From DASZHJ01 sp035581425 (GTDB taxonomy: Bacteria; Pseudomonadota; Alphaproteobacteria; ATCC43930; CGMCC-115725), in contig DATJVP010000002.1 of assembly GCA_035581425.1 (NCBI GenBank), positions 5,371 through 69,370 on the forward strand: DNA of 64,000 bases, in the 5' to 3' direction. Below are positions 15,463 through 24,301 of this stretch, one piece after another (the first letter of the stretch is position 1; the number at the start of each line of letters is the position of its first letter). Made by a program: the position numbers and the translations under genes. Under the pieces are notes generated by a model. The model made no database searches and had not been told where the DNA came from. It worked only from the letters and a program-made list of their open reading frames with translations.

Positions 15463-17925
15463 ATGACCGCCGTATCTCTGCCTCAGCGCTTCGTCGAGTG
15501 GTTCGACCGCCGCGGCTGGAAGCCTCATGCGCATCAGCTCACTCTGCTCAAGGCAGCGCGGCAGGGGCGTTCGGCATTGCTGATCGCGCCGACCGGCGGC
15601 GGCAAGACGCTCGCGGGATTTCTGCCGAGCCTCGTCGAGCTCGCGGAGGCGCCGCCCGATGGGCTCCACACCCTCTACGTCTCGCCGTTGAAGGCGCTCG
15701 CGGTCGATATCCACCGCAATCTCGGCATGCCCATCGAGGAGCTCGACCTCCCGATCCGCCTCGAGACGCGGACCGGCGACACGCCGCACAAGAAGCGCGA
15801 GCGCCAACGCGCCGATCCCCCGCACATGCTTATGACCACGCCGGAGTCGCTGGCGCTGTTGCTCTCCTACGAGGACGCGCCCGCGATCTTCGCGGGGCTG
15901 CGCGCGGTGATCGTCGACGAGCTGCACGCGCTCGCAGGCACGAAGCGCGGCGATCTCCTGTCGCTGGGGCTGGCACGGCTCGCAAGGCTCTCGCCCGAGC
16001 ATCGCCGCATCGGTCTCTCCGCGACCGTCGCCTGGCCGGACGACCTTGCGGCCTATCTCTCCTACGGTGCGCCGGTGACGCGGATCACCGGCGGCGCCGG
16101 AGCGGAGCCCGAGGCCTCGATCCTCGACACCGGCGAGCCATTGCCATGGGCCGGGCACATGGCCGTCCATGCCATCCCCGCGGTTATGGACGCAATCCGC
16201 AAGCACCGGACGACGCTCGTCTTCGTCAATACCCGCGCACAGGCGGAAATCGCCTTTCAGGAGCTCTGGCGGCTCAACGACGAGAACCTGCCGATCGGGC
16301 TCCATCACGGCAGCCTCGCGCCGGAGCAGCGGCGCAAGATCGAGGCCGCGATGGCGCGGGGCGAGCTACGCGCGGTGGTCGCGACCTCCTCGCTCGACCT
16401 CGGCATCGACTGGGGCGATGTCGATCTCGTGGTGCAGCTCGGAGCGCCCAAGGGCGTCTCGCGCCTGATCCAGCGTATCGGACGCGCGAACCACCGGCTC
16501 GACGAGCCGAGTCGCGCGCTTCTCGTGCCGGGAAACCGCTTCGAGGAGCTCGAATGCCGCGCCGCCCTCGACGCGCTCCGCGCGCATGAGCTCGACGGCG
16601 ACCGGCCGCGGCCCGGCGGCCTCGATGTGCTGGCGCAGCACGTGATGGGCATGGCGTGCTCCGCGCCCTTCGAGGCCGACGCGCTTTACGAGGAGATCCG
16701 CGGCGCCGCCCCCTATGCGGAGCTACCGCGCAAGGATTTCGACGATGTCCTGCGCTTCGTCGAGCACGGCGGCTACGCGCTCCGGGCTTATGAGCGCTGG
16801 CGACGGCTCTTCCGCGACAGTCTCGGGCGCTATCACGCGCTCTCGCCCAAGGTAGCGCAGCGCTACCGCATGAACATCGGCACCATCGTGGAATCGCCGA
16901 TGCTCAAAGTCGTGCTGGGCCGCGGCCGCGTACTCGGCGAGGTCGAGGAATACTTCGCGCAAGGCCTTGTCCCCGGCGACACCTTCGTCTTCGCGGGCGA
17001 GCTACTGCGCTTCCACGGCATCCGCGAGACCATGGTCGAGGCGAGCCGCGCGACCGGCGGCGGCATGCCGAAGGTGCCGGCCTATGCGGGTGGGAGGCTC
17101 CCGCTCACCACGCATCTCGCGAACCGCGTTCGCGGCCTCCTCGCGGACCCGCGCGCTTGGCGAGGCTTCCCCGATTCGGTACAGGAATGGCTGCGTCTGC
17201 AACGCTGGCGCTCTGTGCTGCCGGAGCGCGACGAACTCTTGGTCGAGAGCTTCCCGCGGGGACCGCACGAGTATCTCGTCGCCTATTGCTTCGAGGGGCG
17301 GAACGCGCACCAGACCCTGGGCATGCTCCTTACCAAGCGCATGGAGCGGGCAGGACTCAATCCGTTGGGGTTCGTCGCGACCGACTACGTGCTCGCGATC
17401 TGGAGCCTCAATCCCGCGGAGAGGGTCGAGGCGCTCTTCGATGAGGACATGCTCGGCGATGACCTCGAGGCGTGGATGGCCGAATCGTCGATGCTGAGGC
17501 GCTCCTTCCGCAACGTAGCGGTGATTGCGGGCCTGATCGAGCGCTCGTTCCCCGGTGCCGAGAAGACGCGGCGGCAAGTGACAGTGAGCTCAGATCTCAT
17601 TTACGACGTGCTGCGCAAGCACGAGCCCGAGCACATTCTCTTGCGCGCGACACGAGCGGATGCGGCGACCGGCCTTACGGATGTGAAGCGCTTGGGCGAG
17701 ATGTTGAAGCGGGTCAGGGGACGAATCACACATCGTCGGCTCGATTGCGTCTCGCCGCTTGCGGTGCCGGTCCTGTTGGAAATCGGCCGAGAGCAGGTAT
17801 ATGGCAGCGCGCTTGACACACTTCTCGACGACGCCGCGCGCGCCTTGATCGCGGAGGCGACGGAGGCAGCGCCCGTTCCGAGGCCCGAGCTTAAAAGATC
17901 TGTCACGCAAAGGCGTCTGCTCTGA
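15463..17925 (+). CDS. Ligase-associated DEXH-box DNA helicase (Lhr type)
   Basis: 820 aa superfamily 2 helicase. Walker A is APTGGGKT (42-49), followed by SPLKALA (Ia), the DEXH box VIVDELHAL (DELH near 152-155), LSATV (III), TTLVFVNTRAQAE (IV), ATSSLDLGIDWGDVD (V) and QRIGRANHR (VI). The large C-terminal half is the Lhr-specific winged-helix/beta region. Lhr-type helicases translocate 3'-5' on DNA and unwind RNA:DNA duplexes. I start at the ATG at 15463 because the ten residues before it are Arg-rich and not family-like. It runs opposite to the exonuclease-ligase pair and is the second transcription unit of the repair cluster, with phasin and PdeM genes downstream. Confidence 0.93.
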   Translation: MTAVSLPQRFVEWFDRRGWKPHAHQLTLLKAARQGRSALLIAPTGGGKTLAGFLPSLVELAEAPPDGLHTLYVSPLKALAVDIHRNLGMPIEELDLPIRLETRTGDTPHKKRERQRADPPHMLMTTPESLALLLSYEDAPAIFAGLRAVIVDELHALAGTKRGDLLSLGLARLARLSPEHRRIGLSATVAWPDDLAAYLSYGAPVTRITGGAGAEPEASILDTGEPLPWAGHMAVHAIPAVMDAIRKHRTTLVFVNTRAQAEIAFQELWRLNDENLPIGLHHGSLAPEQRRKIEAAMARGELRAVVATSSLDLGIDWGDVDLVVQLGAPKGVSRLIQRIGRANHRLDEPSRALLVPGNRFEELECRAALDALRAHELDGDRPRPGGLDVLAQHVMGMACSAPFEADALYEEIRGAAPYAELPRKDFDDVLRFVEHGGYALRAYERWRRLFRDSLGRYHALSPKVAQRYRMNIGTIVESPMLKVVLGRGRVLGEVEEYFAQGLVPGDTFVFAGELLRFHGIRETMVEASRATGGGMPKVPAYAGGRLPLTTHLANRVRGLLADPRAWRGFPDSVQEWLRLQRWRSVLPERDELLVESFPRGPHEYLVAYCFEGRNAHQTLGMLLTKRMERAGLNPLGFVATDYVLAIWSLNPAERVEALFDEDMLGDDLEAWMAESSMLRRSFRNVAVIAGLIERSFPGAEKTRRQVTVSSDLIYDVLRKHEPEHILLRATRADAATGLTDVKRLGEMLKRVRGRITHRRLDCVSPLAVPVLLEIGREQVYGSALDTLLDDAARALIAEATEAAPVPRPELKRSVTQRRLL

Positions 17926-18066
17926 CGAATGAACGAAACGATCTTGCGTTTTCTTGTCGCACCACTCGCGTCGACGGGACGCAGCGCCTATTTCCCCTAC
18001 AGCGCAACAGAGCGGGCTCGGCCGGTAGGGATGCGGTCGCGCGTCCGCGCAGCTAGGGAGCAAAAC

Positions 18067-18474
18067 ATGGCAAAACCGACTGGCCCGCAGGCCGCAGGCG
18101 GCGTCGGGACGCTGCCCGGGATGGACCCCGCGCAGATCACCGGCAATCTCGACCCGATGTTCCAGGCCGGCACCAGGATGTTCGAGCATTGGAGGGTGGT
18201 GAGCGAGGAGCTCATGGAATTCGGCCGCACCCGCCTCACAAAGAACATCGAGGTCGGCCGCAGGGTCGCGCAATCCACGAGCCTCGAGCAGGCGATCGAA
18301 GTGCAGGCGGAATATGCGCGGACCGCGATGCAGGATTACATCGCCGAAAGCAACAAGCTCGCGGAACTCGGGACTCGCGCTCTTTTTGGCAACCTCTCCG
18401 TCTGGCAGCCGGCCGCACCGCAGCCCGAGCCGGCCGAGGTCGAGAGTCCATCGCGCCGGGCAGCCGCGGAGTAA
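18067..18474 (+). CDS. Phasin family protein
   Basis: 135 aa amphipathic, mostly helical protein matching the phasin family: MFEHWRVVSEELMEFGRTRLTKNIEVGRRVAQSTSLEQAIEVQAEYARTAMQDYIAESNKLAELG. Phasins coat polyhydroxyalkanoate granules; short proteobacterial members also act as general amphipathic chaperone-like proteins. The Ala/Pro/Glu-rich tail is disordered. GGGAGCAAAAC before the ATG at 18067 selects this start over an upstream Met with unrelated sequence. It sits between two ligase-associated repair genes with no evident functional link. No PHA synthase or depolymerase is in the window. Confidence 0.88.
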   Translation: MAKPTGPQAAGGVGTLPGMDPAQITGNLDPMFQAGTRMFEHWRVVSEELMEFGRTRLTKNIEVGRRVAQSTSLEQAIEVQAEYARTAMQDYIAESNKLAELGTRALFGNLSVWQPAAPQPEPAEVESPSRRAAAE

Positions 18475-18536
18475 TTCGAGGCCGAAAGTTCAAGTCGAGC
18501 CGTGCTCGCCGCGCGCCACTGGAGCGCGCGGCGAAA

Positions 18537-19250
18537 ATGGCGTATGGCTTCGGCGACGCCATGCTCGACTGTCTCCCGCTTCGTCTCAACGGTGCCGAGC
18601 TTCTCGCTGATTGGAGCGGCGCGCTCGCGTGGCCTGCGATGAGCGCGCTCGCGGTCGCCGACCTTCATCTGGAAAAGGGCACGAGCTTCGCCGAGAGCGG
18701 CTCCTTGTTGCCTCCCTACGACACCCGCGCGACGCTCGACGCGCTCGAGGGAGCGATTCTGCGCTACGATCCCCGGCAAGTGATTTGCCTCGGCGACAGC
18801 TTCCACGACGGCGAAGGCCCTGCCCGGCTTCCCCCCGTCGAGCGCGAGCGCCTCGCCGCGCTGGTGGCGGCGCGGGAATGGATTTGGATCGCCGGCAACC
18901 ACGACCCCGCGCCGCCCTCCGCGATCGGCGGCTGCGTGGTCGTCGGAGATCTCAGATTGGGACCCCTCACCTTTCGCCACGAAGCCGCGGCCGACCTGGC
19001 TCCGGGTGAGGTGAGCGGTCATTTCCATCCGAAGGCCAGCCTCTGGGTGCGCGGGCGGCGCCTCAGCGGGCGCTGCTTTCTAGCGGATGCGCGGCGCGTC
19101 ATCCTGCCGGCCTTCGGTGCTTATGCCGGCGGGCTCGACGCGCGCGACCCCGCGCTGGTGTCGCTCTTTCCCGAGGGCTGCGACGTGCACTTTATCGGGC
19201 GCACGCGGATCGCGACCATTCCGCGCGACGGACTCGATCTCGTCTCATGA
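18537..19250 (+). CDS. pdeM: Ligase-associated DNA damage response endonuclease PdeM (calcineurin-like phosphoesterase)
   Basis: 237 aa metallophosphoesterase with the canonical metal motifs: ADLHLEKG (D-x-H, 42-44), CLGDSFHDG (GD), WIAGNHDPAP (GNHD) and VSGHFHPKA (GHxH). This is the fourth member of the ligase-exonuclease-helicase-phosphoesterase set, thought to process DNA ends before ligation. The ATG at 18537 is used; a second in-frame ATG at 18561 (MLDCLPLRLNG) is equally plausible because conserved sequence begins about there. The phasin gene separates it from the helicase. Confidence 0.9.
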   Translation: MAYGFGDAMLDCLPLRLNGAELLADWSGALAWPAMSALAVADLHLEKGTSFAESGSLLPPYDTRATLDALEGAILRYDPRQVICLGDSFHDGEGPARLPPVERERLAALVAAREWIWIAGNHDPAPPSAIGGCVVVGDLRLGPLTFRHEAAADLAPGEVSGHFHPKASLWVRGRRLSGRCFLADARRVILPAFGAYAGGLDARDPALVSLFPEGCDVHFIGRTRIATIPRDGLDLVS

Positions 19251-19263
19251 AATGGAGGACGCC

Positions 19264-19716
19264 ATGAACGCCGCGGCAGCCGAGGATCTCGTGGGAGTAC
19301 GCCGCTGGTTCGAGCGCCTTGCCGAGCACGTCCGCTCGGTCGACTTCGCGGGCGCACGGCCGATCTTCGCGCCGGAAATGATCGCCTTCGGCACCTTCAC
19401 CGATTTCATGACCGGGCGCGATAAGGCCGAAGCCGCGCAATGGCGGAACGTCTGGCCGCACATCGACGAGTTCCGCTGGCGCCCGGACATCCGCGCGCTC
19501 GTCTCGCAGGATCGGCTGAGCGCCGTCGGCTTGGCAATCTTCGACTCGACCGGCTATCGCGAGGACGGCGCACCCTACGAGCGCCCGGGCCGCGCCACGG
19601 TCGCCTTCGAGCGCGCGCGCCCGGACGCGGAGTGGATCGCGGTCCATACGCACATGTCGCTCTTCCGCGACGTTCCCACGCGCTCCTTCAAGAGCAAGCC
19701 CGAGAAGCGGCCGTGA
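19264..19716 (+). CDS. NTF2-like/SnoaL-fold protein
   Basis: 150 aa alpha+beta cone-fold protein of the DUF4440/SnoaL-like type. It has an N-terminal helix (VRRWFERLAEHVRSVDFAGARPIFAPEMIAFGTF) and later strands ending GRATVAFERARPDAEWIAVHTHMSLF. Such small proteins can be isomerases, cyclases or ketosteroid-binding folds; no catalytic residue can be assigned. The ATG at 19264 is preceded by GGAGG 5 bases upstream. Its stop overlaps the GTG of the following VOC-fold gene, so the two are translationally coupled and may act in the same small pathway. Confidence 0.8.
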   Translation: MNAAAAEDLVGVRRWFERLAEHVRSVDFAGARPIFAPEMIAFGTFTDFMTGRDKAEAAQWRNVWPHIDEFRWRPDIRALVSQDRLSAVGLAIFDSTGYREDGAPYERPGRATVAFERARPDAEWIAVHTHMSLFRDVPTRSFKSKPEKRP

Positions 19717-20162
19717 GCGAGGCCGGGATCATTGTCGAGCGCGTCGACCACATCGGCATTCGCGTCCGCGACCTCGAGCGCGCGCTCGCCTTCTATCGGC
19801 TGCTGGGATTCGAGCTGCGCCACAAGGTCGAGTACGACGCCGTTGCCATCATCTCGACCGCGGCCGGGGTCGAGATCAATCTCATCTACAACGCCAACGC
19901 CGGCGATCCCCAGCGCAATGTCCTCATGGACGTGCCGGAGAAATACGCGGGCTACACCCACGTGGCGCTCCGCGTGGCCTCGATCCCGGCCACCATTTCG
20001 GCCCTCAAGCGGCACGGCATCGTCATCACCCAAGGTCCCGTGACGTTCGGTGACGGCCACGTCTCTGTCTTCGTCCGCGACCCCGACCGCAATGTCATCG
20101 AACTCCGCGGCCGCAGCGTCGACGAGAGCGAGATCGCGGGTGTGAAGCCTTACGTTCCCTGA
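19713..20162 (+). CDS. VOC superfamily (glyoxalase/dioxygenase fold) protein
   Basis: 149 aa. One full VOC module: VERVDHIGIRVRDLERALAFYRLLGF (metal His), then GVEINLIYNAN, KYAGYTHVALRV (second His) and DGHVSVFVRDPDRNVIELRGR (metal Glu). The ligand set His-His-Glu supports a metal-dependent lyase, isomerase or dioxygenase. It is similar in layout to lactoylglutathione lyase-like proteins, but the substrate is unknown. It begins with GTG in a GTGA overlap with the NTF2-like gene. It ends 87 bases before the convergent enoyl-CoA hydratase gene. Confidence 0.88.
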   Translation: MSEAGIIVERVDHIGIRVRDLERALAFYRLLGFELRHKVEYDAVAIISTAAGVEINLIYNANAGDPQRNVLMDVPEKYAGYTHVALRVASIPATISALKRHGIVITQGPVTFGDGHVSVFVRDPDRNVIELRGRSVDESEIAGVKPYVP

Positions 20163-20249
20163 AGATTCCTCGCCGTTCCATTCGTGATGGCCGGGCCCTG
20201 CGTCCTTCGACGCACGGCGCGTTATGCCATCACCAGGCACAAACGCGCT

Positions 20250-21071
20250 TCAATGCGCGCGCTTGCCGAATCTCCGGTCGCGCCAGGCGATGGCGGCGCG
20301 GAGGCCTTGCTTGCGCGCGATCTCCATGAACTCACGCTTGTCGATGCTGCCCTCGCCCTCGATCTGCAGATCGATGTCGAGGGCGGCCTCGAGCGCCTCG
20401 CCCATGCCCATGATCTCGTAGCTGCGGTTGATCGCGCGCTTCGTCTGTCGCAGCACCATCGGATCGATCTGCGCGAGCGATGCCGCGACCGCGAGCGCGC
20501 GTTCCAGCACTTGCGCGTCCGGCACGATCTCGTTGACCAGCCCAAGCGCCTCCGCACGCCGCGCATCGATGGCGTCCTCTCCGGTGAAGAGCAAATGCTT
20601 CGCCCGCTTCGGCCCCACGAGCCACGGCAGCAGCAGCACGACGATCCCCGCGCCGAAGCGGAGCTCGGGCTCACCGAAGACCGCGCCTTCGCCTGCGACG
20701 GTGATGTCGCAGGCGAGCATGAGCTCGCAGGCGCCGGCGAGACAGTGGCCGCGTACGGCTGCGACGGTGGGCTTCGAGTGGTGCCAGAAGCGCATCACCG
20801 TATCGAAGTCGTGGCGGAGGATCGGCCGCCAATCCGCGACGCCGCTGGGCTTGCGCTCGGCCTGCTCCTTGAGGTCGAAGCCGGAGGAGAAGGCGACGCC
20901 GGCCCCGGTAACGACGATCGCGCGCACGGCTTGATCGGCCTCCGCGGCATCGAGCGCCGCATCGATCTCGCGCAGCATCGCCGCGTTGATGGCATTGAGG
21001 CGCTCGGGGCGGTTTAGCGTCAGGAGCGCCACGGCTCCCCGCACCTCGTATAAGATGGTCTCGTAGCTCAT
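20250..21071 (-). CDS. Enoyl-CoA hydratase/isomerase family protein
   Basis: 273 aa crotonase-fold protein. It starts MSYETILYEVRGAVALLTLNRPERLNAIN, with the oxyanion-hole GAGVAFSSGFDLKE and the second oxyanion/active-site segment HCLAGACELMLACDITVAGEGAVFGEPELRFG. The two catalytic Glu of hydratases lie in the latter region, where EPE is present. This suggests hydratase activity in fatty or aromatic acid breakdown, though crotonases have many reactions. The start at 21071 agrees with the family. It is divergent from the adenylate-forming enzyme at 21114 with only a 42-base gap, so the two share a compact promoter region and may belong to one catabolic pathway. Confidence 0.9.
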   Translation of the reverse strand: MSYETILYEVRGAVALLTLNRPERLNAINAAMLREIDAALDAAEADQAVRAIVVTGAGVAFSSGFDLKEQAERKPSGVADWRPILRHDFDTVMRFWHHSKPTVAAVRGHCLAGACELMLACDITVAGEGAVFGEPELRFGAGIVVLLLPWLVGPKRAKHLLFTGEDAIDARRAEALGLVNEIVPDAQVLERALAVAASLAQIDPMVLRQTKRAINRSYEIMGMGEALEAALDIDLQIEGEGSIDKREFMEIARKQGLRAAIAWRDRRFGKRAH

Positions 21072-21113
21072 GCGTTCGCTCCCTCCGTTCGATATCAGTA
21101 TAGCCGAAGCCCG

Positions 21114-22517
21114 ATGCAGCACCTCTCCCGCCTCCTCGATGCGCCGCTCGCGGCGAACCCTGATCGGCTGGCGGCCCGCGGCAGCGACGGCGATTTCACT
21201 TACGCCGAGCTCGATCGCAGGGCGGCAGCGCTGGCGCGCGCGCTCACAACGGGCGGCATGAGCGCCGACGAGCCCGTGGCAGTGCGCGTCGGAAACCGCG
21301 CCCTCGATCTCGCGGGCTTTCTCGGCATCTGGCGCGCGGGTGGCGTCGCGGTGCCGATCCATCGGACGACGCCGGAGCGGGTGACGGCGGAACTGCTGCG
21401 CCGGAGCGGCGCTCGGTTTCTCGTGGAGTCCGCGGAGGTCTCGCGGCCCGATCCCCTGCGCGGCCCACCTGTACCGCGAGCGCTCCTCACGGGAGCCGCG
21501 CTGGTCATCTTTACCTCCGGCACCACCGGGACGCCCAAGGGCGTGGTGCTGACCCACGCGGGCTTCGCGGGTAAGCTCGCGACGATCGACAGCGTCTTCC
21601 CGTTCCCCGCGGAGACGCGGACGCTCCTCCTCCTGCAGCTCACTTTCAGCTTCGGACAATGGGTGTCGCTACTGACGCTCCACCACGGCGGCACGCTGGT
21701 GCTGCACGAGCGCTTCGAAGTGGAGCGCGCGCTCGCGGCCCTCGCCGAGGAGCGCATCGAGCGGCTCGGCATCGTCCCCACCATGATGCGGGCGTTGTTT
21801 CCCTTGCTTGCGGGATCGGAAATTTCCCGCGACGGCATTCCCCGGCTTTTCATGGCCGGCGGCGAGACCATGGCGGCGGGGCTGTCGCGCGCCTGGCGTG
21901 CGGCGCTGCCGGAAGCGGCGCTTGCGGACATCTATGGCCTCACGGAGACCAGCACCTGCGATTTCTTCCTGCCATCTGCGGATCAGGACCGTTTTCCCGG
22001 CACCATCGGCACGCCGATGCCGCAGGTCGACTACACGCTCTTCGAGGGCGAGCTCGCGATCAGGACGCCCTTCGTCATGGCTGGCTACCTCGACGAGCCC
22101 GAGCTCACCGCATCCGCCTTCCGGGACGGTTATTTCCGGACCGGCGACCTCGCGGAGCGCACGCAAGAGGGCCGGGTGCGCCTCGTCGGGCGCGCGAAGG
22201 AGCTGATCCACCGCGCTGGCAACAAGGTATCGCCGCTCGAGGTCGAGCGGGTGTTCCTCGAGCACCCGGAAATCCAAGAGGCGCTCGCGACCGGACTTCC
22301 CGATCCGCGTCTCGGCGAGGCGATCCACCTGCTGATCGTACCCGCGGCAGGAGCGTCGCCGCGCCCCCAGGAGCTCCGCGCCTGGGCCGCCTCAAGGCTC
22401 GAGCGCTACAAACTTCCGGATGCGATCCACTTCGGCAGCGCGATCCCGTTGGGGCGCACCGGCAAGGCCGACCGCGTGGCGCTCAGAACCTCACTCCAGG
22501 ACGCCGCGAAGAAATGA
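21114..22517 (+). CDS. Adenylate-forming acyl-CoA synthetase/ligase
   Basis: 467 aa ANL-superfamily enzyme, shorter than the usual 500-560. The ATP-binding loop TSGTTGTPKG is at 134-143. Also present are IYGLTETST (A5), GYFRTGDLA (A7), GRAKELIHRAGNKVSPLEVE (A8) and the C-terminal catalytic Lys451 in LGRTGKADR. It should activate a carboxylic acid as the acyl-adenylate and transfer it to CoA. The acid-binding pocket does not point to a substrate. The stop overlaps the photolyase start (ATGA), which looks like chance packing rather than shared function. The divergent enoyl-CoA hydratase suggests acyl-CoA catabolism. Confidence 0.9.
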   Translation: MQHLSRLLDAPLAANPDRLAARGSDGDFTYAELDRRAAALARALTTGGMSADEPVAVRVGNRALDLAGFLGIWRAGGVAVPIHRTTPERVTAELLRRSGARFLVESAEVSRPDPLRGPPVPRALLTGAALVIFTSGTTGTPKGVVLTHAGFAGKLATIDSVFPFPAETRTLLLLQLTFSFGQWVSLLTLHHGGTLVLHERFEVERALAALAEERIERLGIVPTMMRALFPLLAGSEISRDGIPRLFMAGGETMAAGLSRAWRAALPEAALADIYGLTETSTCDFFLPSADQDRFPGTIGTPMPQVDYTLFEGELAIRTPFVMAGYLDEPELTASAFRDGYFRTGDLAERTQEGRVRLVGRAKELIHRAGNKVSPLEVERVFLEHPEIQEALATGLPDPRLGEAIHLLIVPAAGASPRPQELRAWAASRLERYKLPDAIHFGSAIPLGRTGKADRVALRTSLQDAAKK

Positions 22518-23884
22518 CCGCGCCGGCGCTGGTCTGGTTTCGCGACGATCTCCGCGTCTCCGACCACCCCGCACTTGCGACCGCCGCGAGGAGTGGCCGG
22601 CCCGTGCTTGCGGCCTATGTGCTCGACGAGAAGAGCGAGCGTCCGCTCGGCGGCGCTGCCCGCTGGTGGCTTGCCGGGAGTCTCGAAGCGCTGGCGGCGG
22701 ATTTGCGCGTGCTCGGAGTGTCCTTGGTGCTGCGGCGCGGGCGCGCCGATGTCGAGATCGCCGCCCTCGCGCGCGAGAGCGGTGCCGCTGCCGTCCATTG
22801 GAACCGCCGCTACCGGCAGGCGGCAGCGGCTCTCGACGACGAGCTTGCTGCGCGGTTGCGTTGTGAGGGCGTTGCCGTCGAGGTGCATGAGGGCGATCTC
22901 CTCTTCGAGCCGGCTGCGATCCGCAGCGGAAGCGGCGAGCCCTATCAAATGTTCACCCCGTTCTGGCGCGCCTGCCTTGCTGCGTCCCCACCGGCACGGC
23001 CGGTACCGGGACCGAAGCGCCTCACTGCGCATACGCCTGCTCTCGCGAGCGCGACGCTCGCGGAGTGGAGGCTGCGACCGAGCGCGCCCGATTGGGCGGC
23101 GGGGCTTCGCGCGGCCTGGACTCCCGGCGAGCGCGCGGCGCGGCGTCGCCTGCGGAGATTTCTCGAGCGCGGCCTCGCGAGGTATGCGCGCGAGCGCGAC
23201 TATCCCGCGAAGGCTGCGACTTCCGGACTCTCGCCATATCTGCGCTGGGGCGAGATCAGCCCGCGCCAGGTCTGGCACGCCGTCGCAGCCGAAGGCGTCG
23301 ACGCAGCGTTCCTGCGTGAGCTCGGCTGGCGCGAGTTCGCGGCGCATGTGCTCTGGCGCGCGCCCGATCTCGCGACGACGCCACTGCGCCCGGAATACGC
23401 GCGCTTTCCCTGGCGGAGCGACGCGCGGGCGCTTACCGCCTGGCAGCGCGGCCGGACGGGATATCCGCTGATCGACGCCGGCATGCGCGAGCTCTGGTCG
23501 ACCGGGGTCATGCACAATCGCGTGCGCATGGCCGCCGCGAGCTTTCTCGTGAAACACCTGCTCCTGCCGTGGCAGGTGGGCGAGGCCTGGTTCTGGGACA
23601 CGCTCATCGATGCCGACCACGCCAGCAATCCCTTGAACTGGCAGTGGGTTGCAGGTTGCGGCATCGATGCAGCACCCTATTTCCGCATTTTCAATCCAGT
23701 GCTGCAGGCCCGTAAATTCGATCCCGACGGCGCATATATCAGGCGCTGGGTCCCGAAGCTCGCGTCTCTGAGCGTGCGCGAGATCCACGCGCCCTCGGCG
23801 GTGCCGGGCTATCCCCCGCCGGTCGTCGACCACGCCTCGGCGCGGCAGCGGGCCTTGGTGGCGCTGGCGAGGCTCCGACATTGA
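22514..23884 (+). CDS. phrB: Deoxyribodipyrimidine photolyase (cryptochrome/photolyase family)
   Basis: 456 aa. The N-terminal antenna domain starts APALVWFRDDLRVSDHPAL. The C-terminal FAD domain has SGLSPYLRWGEISPRQVWHA, RELGWREFAAHVLW, the conserved WSTGVMHNRVRM (Trp/Asn of the CPD site), the late FAD segment DADHASNPLNWQWVAGCGID, and APYFRIFNP. These are features of class I CPD photolyases, which split cyclobutane pyrimidine dimers using light. The start ATG overlaps the previous stop by 4 bases. No MTHF- or 8-HDF-specific residue assignment is attempted. Light-dependent repair complements the nearby ligase-associated repair genes, but it is not part of that cluster. Confidence 0.94.
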   Translation: MTAPALVWFRDDLRVSDHPALATAARSGRPVLAAYVLDEKSERPLGGAARWWLAGSLEALAADLRVLGVSLVLRRGRADVEIAALARESGAAAVHWNRRYRQAAAALDDELAARLRCEGVAVEVHEGDLLFEPAAIRSGSGEPYQMFTPFWRACLAASPPARPVPGPKRLTAHTPALASATLAEWRLRPSAPDWAAGLRAAWTPGERAARRRLRRFLERGLARYARERDYPAKAATSGLSPYLRWGEISPRQVWHAVAAEGVDAAFLRELGWREFAAHVLWRAPDLATTPLRPEYARFPWRSDARALTAWQRGRTGYPLIDAGMRELWSTGVMHNRVRMAAASFLVKHLLLPWQVGEAWFWDTLIDADHASNPLNWQWVAGCGIDAAPYFRIFNPVLQARKFDPDGAYIRRWVPKLASLSVREIHAPSAVPGYPPPVVDHASARQRALVALARLRH

Positions 23885-23946
23885 CGGCGAAGCCCTTGGT
23901 TTCTATGTTCTGGTTAGGGCCCAGGACCCGTTCGCGGAGTGGTTTC

Positions 23947-24246
23947 ATGACGCGTTCCGTTTCTCGCCGCCGGTTTCTCGGCAGCAGCGCACTCGCCGGC
24001 ATCGGCGCCGGCGCACTCGTATTGGCGGCCGGCAGGGCGCAGGCCGCGCTCAAGCTGAGCCCCATGGATGCCGAGACGCATACCGCCTACCGCAATGCCT
24101 GCGGCGGGCCCGAGGTTCGCGCCTATCACGACCAGCTCCTCGCGGAGGCGCGCACGAAGCTCGCGGGTACCATGGGCGATAAGGACCTCGACGCCGCGCT
24201 CGCGGCCCTCACCTGCCCGATCTGCGGTTGCCGACTCGAAGGCTGA
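23947..24246 (+). CDS. Small Tat-exported protein with C-terminal Cys motif, unknown function
   Basis: 99 aa. The N-terminus MTRSVSRRRFLGSSALAGIGAGALVLAAGRAQA carries a twin-arginine signal (SRRRFLG) with cleavage after AQA near residue 33. The mature 66 residues are helical and charged, and end in LTCPICGCRLEG with Cys90, Cys93 and Cys95 spaced as C-x2-C-x-C. Tat export implies folding, possibly with a metal, before transport. I do not recognise a family. A GGAG at about 23936 supports the ATG at 23947; a TTG start at 23881 is possible but would place residues before the signal. It lies between photolyase and creatininase genes on the same strand. Confidence 0.72.
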   Translation: MTRSVSRRRFLGSSALAGIGAGALVLAAGRAQAALKLSPMDAETHTAYRNACGGPEVRAYHDQLLAEARTKLAGTMGDKDLDAALAALTCPICGCRLEG

Positions 24247-24301
24247 TCGCCGAAGACGGCGTCGATCCGACATTGCTACACGCTGCCGGGGGGAACCGCG
24301 G

